From an uncultured Bacteroidota bacterium (lineage in GTDB: Bacteria; Bacteroidota; Bacteroidia; Chitinophagales; Chitinophagaceae), in the NCBI GenBank assembly GCA_946479055.1, contig CAMLEX010000366.1:1-5579 (forward strand): a DNA stretch of 5,579 bases. Direction: 5' to 3'. Shown here one piece after another: positions 1-5,579 of this stretch. The position numbers were made by a program, and so were the translations under genes. The notes beneath the pieces were generated by a model, which was given only the letters and a program-made list of their open reading frames with translations, was not told where the DNA came from and made no database searches. Every line of letters starts with the position of its first letter. The first letter of the stretch is position 1.

Positions 1-37
1 AGCATGGTACATCATGAAAGAGTATGACAACAGGTAA
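1..37 (+). CDS. Possible 3' tail of an upstream gene (partial, unidentified)
   Basis: Reading from base 2, the frame gives AWYIMKEYDNR followed by TAA at 35-37 and a second in-frame TAA at 38-40. The other two forward frames stop at 15-17 and 25-27. A tandem stop followed three bases later by a GC-rich hairpin is what the end of a rightward gene often looks like. Only eleven residues are visible, so no family or function can be proposed. The same bases are also open on the reverse strand, so chance is a real alternative. Confidence is low. Confidence 0.25.
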   Translation, partial: AWYIMKEYDNR

Positions 38-42
38 TAAGA

Positions 43-65
43 CACCCTGAAAGTTTCACAGGGTG
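43..65. terminator. GC-rich hairpin, possible weak terminator
   Basis: CACCCTG (43-49) and CAGGGTG (59-65) form a perfect 7-bp stem with a 9-base loop. It begins right after the tandem stop at 35-40. On the + strand it is followed by GAAAGCAG, which is not a T-run, so it is not a canonical intrinsic terminator in that direction. Read leftward, it is followed by TCTTATT, which is somewhat more T-rich. The dyad is seen directly; its role as a transcript end is inferred from position. Confidence 0.35.
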
Positions 66-71
66 AAAGCA

Positions 72-85
72 GTTGACATGTCAAC
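72..85. promoter_or_regulatory. Perfect 14-bp palindrome, operator-like
   Basis: GTTGACATGTCAAC reads identically on both strands and does not extend past 72 or 85. Perfect even-length palindromes of this size are typical of binding sites for dimeric regulators, and a 14-bp one is unlikely at any given spot by chance. No regulator gene is visible and no promoter element can be matched next to it, so the operator role is inference. The ATG at its centre (78-80) also opens a 37-codon frame. Confidence 0.35.
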
Positions 86-328
86 GCCGCATCGTCATTT
101 TCCCGTAAGATTTTATTATTTAAGAAGAGTTGCTATACCATCTTTATTCTGGTTCATGGCAGTAATTGTTGCATCGAATTTTTACGATTAAAAGAAATCC
201 TGCCAAATACTTTTTCGTCCCTTCCTGCTCAGACGGACACCTGCGATTTGGCTAATGGCCCAGGGGAACTTATTAAATTTTAGATAAGTGCCGCCGTTGC
301 CTTTTGTCCTATTACCATTAAAAAATAA

Positions 329-341
329 TTGGGTTACCCAA
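329..341. repeat. 13-bp dyad TTGGGT-T-ACCCAA
   Basis: Two perfect 6-base arms (329-334 and 336-341) flank a single central base. A 7-base inverted repeat, CCTTTTG at 300-306 and CAAAAGG at 353-359, encloses it roughly symmetrically, so the 300-359 segment could fold or bind a symmetric protein. The function is unknown. Confidence 0.3.
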
Positions 342-377
342 CTCTTCTCCCCCAAAAGGACGTAATAATCAGCTTTT

Positions 378-417
378 TGCAACATTTTAGACCCTCATCT
401 GCAACATTTGAGTCCCT
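378..417. repeat. Tandem imperfect direct repeat, two 18-bp units, 22-bp period
   Basis: TGCAACATTTTAGACCCT (378-395) and TGCAACATTTGAGTCCCT (400-417) match at 16 of 18 positions and are offset by 22 bases, close to two helical turns. That geometry suits side-by-side protein binding on one DNA face. It would also fit a short tandem duplication. On the reverse strand each unit contains an ATG; the left-hand one starts a 65-codon frame ending at 188. No protein or family can be tied to the motif from the sequence alone. Confidence 0.45.
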
Positions 418-432
418 GCTTGAAACAGCACA

Positions 433-448
433 GCTGTAGTTTTACAGC
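433..448. repeat. Small hairpin, 6-bp stem and 4-base loop
   Basis: GCTGTA (433-438) and TACAGC (443-448) are perfect inverted copies around the loop GTTT. No T-run follows on the + strand. It sits 15 bases to the right of the tandem repeat at 378-417. It could be part of a leader RNA fold or an operator, but nothing in the window decides this. Confidence 0.25.
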
Positions 449-560
449 ATTGCTTACGAGAAAGATTGCTGTTTATGAAAAAACGACTGCTGGTGATAAC
501 CTCTCCTGTCTCTTATCTATTTAATGTCTTATGGACAGAACCTCCATGACATATTCAACG

Positions 561-582
561 AAAAAACAATTCTGTTTTTTTT
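561..582. terminator. A/T hairpin with T-tract, terminator-like
   Basis: AAAAAACA (561-568) and TGTTTTTT (573-580) form an 8-bp stem with the loop ATTC, and the T-run continues to 582. On the + strand this is a hairpin ending in eight T residues. The stem holds only one G-C pair, so it would be a weak intrinsic terminator. The A-run opposite the T-run makes it possible in both directions. If active rightward, it would separate any transcript from upstream from the susC-like operon. Confidence 0.3.
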
Positions 583-610
583 ACTACCTGTGCTGATAAT
601 ACTACCTGTG
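583..610. repeat. Direct repeat ACTACCTGTG, two copies 18 bp apart
   Basis: The ten bases ACTACCTGTG occur at 583-592 and again at 601-610. Each copy is followed by a GATAA-like stretch: TGATAA at 594-599, and GATAA at 610-614 overlapping the end of the second copy. The pair lies directly after the A/T hairpin and about 230 bases before the chosen start of the susC-like gene. Paired direct repeats upstream of an operon are compatible with regulator half-sites, but no known consensus is matched. Confidence 0.35.
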
Positions 611-814
611 ATAAAGTGCCTTTGTTTATAGAAAGAGGGTAAATCTTTTCTTTCTGCTCCTGGTGTTTGTCGGCATCTCTGTTACCGGTTTGTTCTTTTT
701 CCTAATGGTCATTCCCAATTCGATGTTATGGCTATTAGGAAAGGACGGAATAATAAAATTTTGTCCACAAAAACAATGGCATTACGTAAGCTAAAATTGT
801 TTAACCTTCTTTTT

Positions 815-838
815 AAAACTGAAACTAAAACTAAAATT
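815..838 (+). promoter_or_regulatory. A-rich translation leader of the susC-like gene
   Basis: The bases just before the ATG at 839 are a run of A-rich copies (CTGAAACTAAAACTAAAATT) with no purine-rich Shine-Dalgarno motif. Bacteroidota commonly initiate translation from such A-rich, unstructured leaders. This leader, and the signal peptide that begins exactly at 839, favour that ATG over the in-frame ATGs at 728 and 776. Confidence 0.5.
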
Positions 839-3800
839 ATGAGGATTTTTAGAAGATTGTCAGGAACTGGCCTTCTGTTTCCATTCCTGTGCTTAGTGTG
901 TTGTATTTTTTTCTTTTCTGTTGCTGAAGCCCAAACCAGTAAAACGGTGACCGGTAAGATAGTCGATTCTACTTCCGGTGCACCTGTAGAAAGGGCTACT
1001 GTTCGCATCAAGGGATTTAAAGGCGGCACTAATACTGATTCATTGGGAGCGTTTAAGCTTTCTGTTCCTTCGGCTGCTACTACGTTAATAATAAGTAGTG
1101 TGGGATATAAAGAAGCAGAGATGGCTATTGCTTCGGGCACAATCAATGTGCACCTGGTTAAAGCAGACCAGGATTTAGGTGATGTGGTGGTAGTGGCTTA
1201 TGGAACGCAAAAAAAGACAAGTATGGTAAGTTCCATTACCACTATCGAACCCAAGGCGTTAAAAGGCCCAACCAGTAATATGACTCAAATGCTGGCAGGC
1301 AGGGTGCCGGGGATAATCTCTTTTCAAAGAAGTGGAGAACCGGGCCAGGACAATGCCTCTTTCTTCATAAGGGGGGTTGGAACTTTTGGTACAGGAAAAG
1401 TGGGCCCGCTTATTTTGATTGATGGTATTGAATCTGAAGAAAATGCGCTGGCAAGGTTGCAGCCCGATGATATCGCCGGTTTTTCTATTCTTAAAGATGC
1501 TACCGCTTCTTCTTTATATGGAGCGAGAGGTGCAAACGGTGTAATATTAGTAACCACCAAACAGGGCCAGGCCGGTAAAGTTAAATTCAACCTACGTGTG
1601 GAGAATTCAAATTCTGCCAATTCACAGAATTTAAAATTCGCGGACAACGTTACTTACATGACACTTGCCAATGAAGGCGTACTTACCAGGGATCCTTTGG
1701 GTGTATTACCGTATTCACAAAATAAAATTGACCATACCGCCAACGGGGATAATCCGCTATTGTACCCAAATAATGACTGGTTAGGACAACTGGTAAAAAA
1801 TAGCACCAATAACCAGCGCTTTAATATCAATGCCGGAGGGGGTGGAGACAAAGCCCGGTACTACATTGCACTAACCTATAACAGGGACAATGGTTTACTG
1901 AAAAGCAATTCTCTCAATAGTTTCGATAACAATGTTAAGTTCCAGTCTTATTCCCTTTTATCCAACGTTACTTTAAATGTTACTAAATCAACAGAGGTAG
2001 GGGTAAGCCTGAAAGGCCAGTTTGATGGCTACCATGGCCCCATTGGCGGAGGTTCCCAGGTATTTGCAAATGCTATCTGGAGCAACCCGGTCCAGTTCCC
2101 GGCAGTATATCCCGAAAGTTACCTTCCGTATATAAAGCATCCGCTATTTGGCAATAAAATTATTCCAGGTTCTGGTGGCACGCTATATTTAAATCCTTAT
2201 GCCGAAATGGTTTCAGGTTTTCAGCAAAACACCACCAGTAACCTGAATGCGCAGTTGACGATAAAACAAAACCTTGATTTTATTACAAAGGGCCTGTCAG
2301 CAAGGGCAATGGCTTATACTATGAGGTACTCAAACTTTTCCGTACTGCGAAAATATTTTCCATATTTCTATACCGCTTATACTGAAAATGGAAAAGACAT
2401 TTCCCAATTAGCCGTGCTTAATGATGTTGTTGTGGGCGGTCCGCAGGTGGGTGTTCCTCCTACCGAATATTTAAATTACGCTGCCAGTAATACGGGGAGT
2501 TATGGTTGGAACGGCGATTGGAACAGCGCTTTGAGCGCTGCCTCGTACCTTGAAACTGCTTTAAATTATTCAAGGGCGTTTAATACAAAACACCTGGTAA
2601 CCGGGTTACTGATAGGTACGATGAGGAATTATCTTATCGGGGATGCTCCAGACCTTCAACTGTCTTTACCAGGGCGTAATTTGGGAGTTTCCGGGAGGTT
2701 TACTTACGGCTTTGATAGCCGCTATCTTTTCGAGGTTAATTTCGGCTATAATGGGTCGGAGCGCTTTGCTGCTAACCACCGCTATGGATTTTTTCCTTCT
2801 GTCGGTGCCGGATGGGTGGTATCAAATGAAAAATTCTTTGAACCGGTGGCCAATACAATCAATGAACTCAAATTCAGGTTCACTTATGGATTGGTTGGTA
2901 ACGACCAGATTGGCAGGAGGAGCGACCGGTTTTTCTATTTATCAGATGTAACCCTCGACGCTGGGATATCACCAGCTTTTGGTACCGATCTTAATTACAG
3001 CCGGCCCGGGGTGCGCATCAATCGTTATGAAAATAACGATATCACCTGGGAAACTTCCAAACAGTTGAACTACGGTATGGATTTAAAACTTTTTAATAGT
3101 TTAACCGTTACAGTAGATGCCTACAAACAGGTGCGCAGCAACATTCTACTTGCAAGGACTACCGTACCAACCAGCCTTGGTTTAAATGCAATCACATCTG
3201 CCAATACGGGAAAAGCGAGCAGCCAGGGCGTTGATATTGCCCTCAATTACAATAAAACTTTTTCTAAGTCGACATGGGCGCAGGCACGGGCTACATTAAC
3301 TTATGCCACCAGTAAAGTATTGATAAATGAAGAACCCGAATATACTGCTGCTGAAAGCTACTTAAGTCGCGTCGGTTATTCTGTTAACCAGCCCTACGGA
3401 TTTATCGCGGAAAGGCTTTTTATAGATGATAAAGAAGTGGCCAACTCTCCGCACCAGAATTTTGGTGAATACCTCGGTGGAGATATAAAATACCGCGATC
3501 TGAATGGAGATGGGCAAATTACCGCGAAAGATATTGCGCCCATAGGGCATCCATATACCCCGGAACTTATTTTTGGAGCGGGGTTTACAGTGGGATACAA
3601 AAATTTTGAGCTCAGTGCCTTCTTCCAGGGTTCCGCACGTTCTTCATTGATCCTGAATCCTTCCAACATTACTCCTTTTTATCTCAACGGCAGTTACCAA
3701 AATGGTTTACTTAGTGTAATTGCAGATGACCACTGGTCGGAAAGTAACCGCAATTCTTATGCTTTCTGGCCCAGGCTTAGCAGTACCATCCAGGGTAATA

Positions 3801-4048
3801 ATGCTCAAACTTCTACCTGGTGGATGTATGATAATTCCTTCATCCGGTTAAAATCGGCTGAGCTTGCTTATAACGTCCCACGCCGTGTGCTTCAAAAAAT
3901 CAGTATGTCAAATGTGAGGCTTTATGTTAACGGAACCAACCTGTTCTTGATTAGCAAGTTCAAGCTTTGGGATCCTGAAATGGGAAATAATCCATTGGCT
4001 TATCCCATCCAAAGGGTAGTTAACCTGGGTGTAAATATTGGTTTTTAA
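839..4048 (+). CDS. SusC/RagA-family TonB-linked outer-membrane transporter
   Basis: This is an outer-membrane transporter that, with its SusD partner, imports a glycan, oligosaccharide or peptide into the periplasm using TonB energy. From ATG 839 the protein has 1069 residues, a normal family length. Residues 1-31 are a signal peptide: MRIFRR, a long hydrophobic core, and a signal peptidase I site SVAEA|QT. Residues 37-108 are a carboxypeptidase-regulatory-like beta-sandwich (VTGKIVD...GAPVERATV). A TonB-box-like segment, GDVVVVAYGTQKK, is at 114-126. The plug follows, with FFIRGVGTFGT (175-185), ILIDGIE and the family signature LKDATASSLYGARGANGVI ending near 236. The remainder is the barrel, ending in a terminal Phe as BAM substrates do. 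DLNGDG at 887-892 resembles a calcium loop and is common in this family. The short N-terminal STN domain found in anti-sigma-signalling members is absent. An in-frame ATG at 728 would add 37 Lys-rich residues ahead of the signal peptide and is disfavoured. The substrate is unknown. Confidence 0.96.
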   Translation: MRIFRRLSGTGLLFPFLCLVCCIFFFSVAEAQTSKTVTGKIVDSTSGAPVERATVRIKGFKGGTNTDSLGAFKLSVPSAATTLIISSVGYKEAEMAIASGTINVHLVKADQDLGDVVVVAYGTQKKTSMVSSITTIEPKALKGPTSNMTQMLAGRVPGIISFQRSGEPGQDNASFFIRGVGTFGTGKVGPLILIDGIESEENALARLQPDDIAGFSILKDATASSLYGARGANGVILVTTKQGQAGKVKFNLRVENSNSANSQNLKFADNVTYMTLANEGVLTRDPLGVLPYSQNKIDHTANGDNPLLYPNNDWLGQLVKNSTNNQRFNINAGGGGDKARYYIALTYNRDNGLLKSNSLNSFDNNVKFQSYSLLSNVTLNVTKSTEVGVSLKGQFDGYHGPIGGGSQVFANAIWSNPVQFPAVYPESYLPYIKHPLFGNKIIPGSGGTLYLNPYAEMVSGFQQNTTSNLNAQLTIKQNLDFITKGLSARAMAYTMRYSNFSVLRKYFPYFYTAYTENGKDISQLAVLNDVVVGGPQVGVPPTEYLNYAASNTGSYGWNGDWNSALSAASYLETALNYSRAFNTKHLVTGLLIGTMRNYLIGDAPDLQLSLPGRNLGVSGRFTYGFDSRYLFEVNFGYNGSERFAANHRYGFFPSVGAGWVVSNEKFFEPVANTINELKFRFTYGLVGNDQIGRRSDRFFYLSDVTLDAGISPAFGTDLNYSRPGVRINRYENNDITWETSKQLNYGMDLKLFNSLTVTVDAYKQVRSNILLARTTVPTSLGLNAITSANTGKASSQGVDIALNYNKTFSKSTWAQARATLTYATSKVLINEEPEYTAAESYLSRVGYSVNQPYGFIAERLFIDDKEVANSPHQNFGEYLGGDIKYRDLNGDGQITAKDIAPIGHPYTPELIFGAGFTVGYKNFELSAFFQGSARSSLILNPSNITPFYLNGSYQNGLLSVIADDHWSESNRNSYAFWPRLSSTIQGNNAQTSTWWMYDNSFIRLKSAELAYNVPRRVLQKISMSNVRLYVNGTNLFLISKFKLWDPEMGNNPLAYPIQRVVNLGVNIGF

Positions 4049-4070
4049 ATTATTAAAAAAATTTAGCGAT
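4049..4070 (+). promoter_or_regulatory. 22-base intergenic gap with A-rich leader of the susD-like gene
   Basis: Between the TAA of the susC-like gene and ATG 4071 there are 22 bases. They are A/T-rich, with a run of seven A residues at 4055-4061 and no Shine-Dalgarno motif. There is no room for a terminator or a full promoter. This supports co-transcription of the two genes as one operon and is the usual arrangement for susC-susD pairs. Confidence 0.6.
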
Positions 4071-5579
4071 ATGAATTTCAAGAATATAAATACAAAAATA
4101 TTTTGCCTGTCATTGTTATTGTATGGCATCTCCTGCAAAAAGCCATTCCTCGATGTGGTGCCCGATAATGTGGCTACACTAAATAATGCATTTACTTCTG
4201 CCACGCAGGCGGAAAAATACCTGTTTACCTGTTACGACTATATGCCTAATGACGCGGATGCCCAGGTAAATCCAGGAATGACCGCCGGCGATGAAATATG
4301 GTGCGAATACCCGGATATCAGGATTTTTAACCGGGCATGGAGAATAGCAAGGGGACTTCAAAATGTAAGCAACCCCTGGGTCAATTATATGGAAGGTGAA
4401 AATGGTGCCCCATCCATGTATAAAGCTATAAGGGATTGCAATATTTTTTTAGAGAATGTAACGGATAAAAATAAGATCCCGGATTTAGCACCGGATATGC
4501 GAGACAGGTGGATTGGTGAAGTAACTTTTTTAAAGGCATACTATCATTTTGTACTGCTGCGGGCGTATGGGCCAATTCCTATCATTGATCAAAACCTGCC
4601 CATTAATGCAACCATAGAGGAAACAAGAGTAAAAAGGCAGCCTGTAGATTCGGTGGTAAACTATATAGCCAATCTTTTAGATCAGGCTGCTACCACGCTG
4701 CCACCCACTATCAGAAATAAAGCAACAGAATTAGGCCGGATTACAAAAGCAATCGCTTTAAGTATCAAAGCAAAACTGCTTGTAACAGCGGCCAGCCCCC
4801 TGTTTAATGGTAACCCTGATTATGCCCGGTTTAAAGATAAAGATGGTGTTCAACTTTTCAATCCCGAGTTTAGTGCCGAAAAATGGCAACGTGCAGCTGC
4901 GGCTTGCAAAGCGGCAGTAGATTTATGCGATTCATCTGGCGTCAAATTATACACCTTCACCGCAACTTCCATTCCTGTTTCACCGGCTACCGCTGTACAG
5001 ATGAGCATCAGGAATGCAACCAGTGAAAAATGGAACAGTGAATTGATATGGGGTTTGGCCAGAAATGATAATAGTATCCAATTTTTTACCGCCCCTCATA
5101 TTGACCCGACACAATCAACCAATACAGGTGGTTTTCCAACATTAGGACCCACTTTAAAAATGGCCCAGCTTTTTTATACAAAAAATGGCGTACCCATTAC
5201 TGAAGACAAAACTTTGGATTTTAATTCGATAGCAAGCCTTAGAGTGGCCAACCATGACGAACGTTTTAATTTGATTGAAAACTACACAACAGCGAGGCTC
5301 AATTTTGACCGGGAGCCTAGGTTCTATGGCGCCCTGGGTTTTGATGGCTGCACCTGGTTTATGGCCAACAGCACTTCGGATGAAAATACCTGGAACCTGA
5401 AGTGCCGGAAAGGTCAATTCGGGAGTGCGATTTCCACAACCATTACCGGCTATTTTATTAAAAAGGTAGTTAACTGGCATGATGAATGGGTAAACGGCGG
5501 CGGTTTCAGTATGACGAATTATGCCTGGCCCGAAATGCGTTTGGCCGATTTATATTTATTATATGCCGAGGCTTTAAAC
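4071..5579 (+). CDS. SusD/RagB-family nutrient-binding surface lipoprotein (C-terminus cut by window)
   Basis: This is the cell-surface substrate-capture protein that acts as the lid on the SusC barrel encoded just upstream. The frame is open for 503 codons to the last base without a stop. Full-length members usually have about 500-650 residues, so roughly a C-terminal fifth or less is missing. Residues 1-22 form a lipoprotein signal, MNFKNINTK then a hydrophobic core ending GISC, with Cys22 as the likely lipidated residue, followed by KKPFLDVVP as is typical for SusD. The N-terminal SusD-like TPR-type helical region includes EVTFLKAYYHFVLLRAYGPI from 150, a family hallmark (consensus like EARFLRAYYYF...YG.vPL). 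TKAIALSIKAKLLVTAASPL from 225, continuing FNGN, matches the next conserved helix. MRLADLYLLYAEALN (489-503) is the conserved motif of the C-terminal SusD domain. No enzymatic activity is expected. The ligand cannot be read from the sequence. Confidence 0.95.
   Translation, partial: MNFKNINTKIFCLSLLLYGISCKKPFLDVVPDNVATLNNAFTSATQAEKYLFTCYDYMPNDADAQVNPGMTAGDEIWCEYPDIRIFNRAWRIARGLQNVSNPWVNYMEGENGAPSMYKAIRDCNIFLENVTDKNKIPDLAPDMRDRWIGEVTFLKAYYHFVLLRAYGPIPIIDQNLPINATIEETRVKRQPVDSVVNYIANLLDQAATTLPPTIRNKATELGRITKAIALSIKAKLLVTAASPLFNGNPDYARFKDKDGVQLFNPEFSAEKWQRAAAACKAAVDLCDSSGVKLYTFTATSIPVSPATAVQMSIRNATSEKWNSELIWGLARNDNSIQFFTAPHIDPTQSTNTGGFPTLGPTLKMAQLFYTKNGVPITEDKTLDFNSIASLRVANHDERFNLIENYTTARLNFDREPRFYGALGFDGCTWFMANSTSDENTWNLKCRKGQFGSAISTTITGYFIKKVVNWHDEWVNGGGFSMTNYAWPEMRLADLYLLYAEALN

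Larger units (their letters stand above)
1..838. other. Gene-poor, repeat-rich leader upstream of the susC-like gene
   Basis: No open frame here is long enough or recognisable enough to call a gene with confidence. The stretch contains small inverted and direct repeats (listed separately) and several frames of 24-65 codons with no recognisable motif. In Bacteroidota, SusC/SusD operons are often preceded by a regulatory gene (ECF sigma with FecR, AraC type, or a hybrid two-component system). None is detectable in this interval; one could lie to the left of the window. I found no close match to the TTTG / TAnnTTTG promoter with correct spacing, so the transcription start is unknown. Confidence 0.6.

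Noticed and set aside
192..286. Forward frame ending in LANGPGELIKF, reminiscent of the NGPG motif of methylpurine-DNA glycosylases
   Set aside because: Only a few residues match, surrounding residues do not fit that family, and the frame stops right after. It is treated as coincidence.
123..348. 10-bp inverted repeat AGAAGAGTTG (123-132) and CAACTCTTCT (339-348) bracketing 226 bases
   Set aside because: It could suggest ends of a tiny mobile element, but a 10-base match in this much sequence is fairly likely by chance, and no target-site duplication or transposase was found.
188..385. Reverse-strand 65-codon frame (begins MLQKADYYVLLGEKSW)
   Set aside because: It has a GAGGG-like stretch near its ATG, but I recognise no family, the start sits in the tandem repeat at 378-417, and other frames of the same bases are also open. 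It is not supported enough to call a gene.
403..799. Candidate -7 promoter elements: AACATTTG (403-410), TGCCTTTG (617-624), TAAAATTG (792-799)
   Set aside because: Each matches TAnnTTTG at all but one of its fixed positions, but none has a TTTG-type -33 element at the expected spacing, so no promoter is called.
709..1146. Reverse-strand 145-codon frame opposite the start of the susC-like gene
   Set aside because: It overlaps the signal peptide and regulatory-like domain of a clear SusC protein and has no recognisable motifs, so it is a shadow of that gene.
2643..2951. Forward 102-codon frame inside the susC-like gene
   Set aside because: It lies wholly within the SusC barrel in another frame and has no leader or motif; it is an out-of-frame shadow.
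3908..4204. Reverse-strand 98-codon frame spanning the susC/susD junction
   Set aside because: It is antisense to the conserved SusC C-terminus and the SusD lipoprotein signal. Its composition reflects those genes.
1..5579. tRNA, rRNA, CRISPR array, insertion sequence, phage or defence genes
   Set aside because: Both strands were read for cloverleaf features, regularly spaced repeats, transposase motifs and long terminal inverted repeats. None was found.

Overview
The window comes from a member of the Bacteroidota, most plausibly the Chitinophagaceae/Chitinophagales, although the family is inferred from general protein style only. The evidence is a SusC-like and SusD-like gene pair, which is essentially confined to this phylum. 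Both genes start behind A-rich leaders without a Shine-Dalgarno motif, as is usual there, and base composition is moderate (low-40s % G+C by eye).

Layout. Bases 1-838 hold no gene that I can name. Frame 2 closes at a tandem TAA TAA at 35-40, which may be the 3' tail of an upstream rightward gene, and a GC-rich hairpin follows at 43-65. The rest of this stretch is rich in small dyads and direct repeats: a perfect 14-bp palindrome at 72-85, a 13-bp one at 329-341, an 18-bp tandem repeat at 378-417, a hairpin at 433-448, an A/T hairpin at 561-582 and a 10-bp direct repeat at 583-610. It also carries a few very short open frames with hydrophobic segments. It looks like an intergenic or regulatory region, possibly with decayed gene remnants. 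No match to the Bacteroidota TTTG / TAnnTTTG promoter could be placed with confidence.

Bases 839-4048 encode a complete SusC/RagA-family TonB-dependent outer-membrane transporter: signal peptide, carboxypeptidase-regulatory-like domain, TonB-box-like segment, plug, 22-strand-type barrel and terminal Phe. After a 22-base gap, bases 4071-5579 encode a SusD/RagB-family surface lipoprotein. It is open to the window edge, so its C-terminus is missing.

How they work together. In this family SusD forms the lid on the SusC barrel and captures a glycan, oligosaccharide or peptide, and SusC imports it into the periplasm using TonB/ExbBD energy. The two genes are almost certainly one operon. No glycoside hydrolase, peptidase, ECF sigma/FecR pair or hybrid two-component system lies in the window, so the substrate cannot be assigned. 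I do not see a convincing new biological system here. The parts that most merit a second look are the repeat-rich leader and the unknown substrate of the pair.
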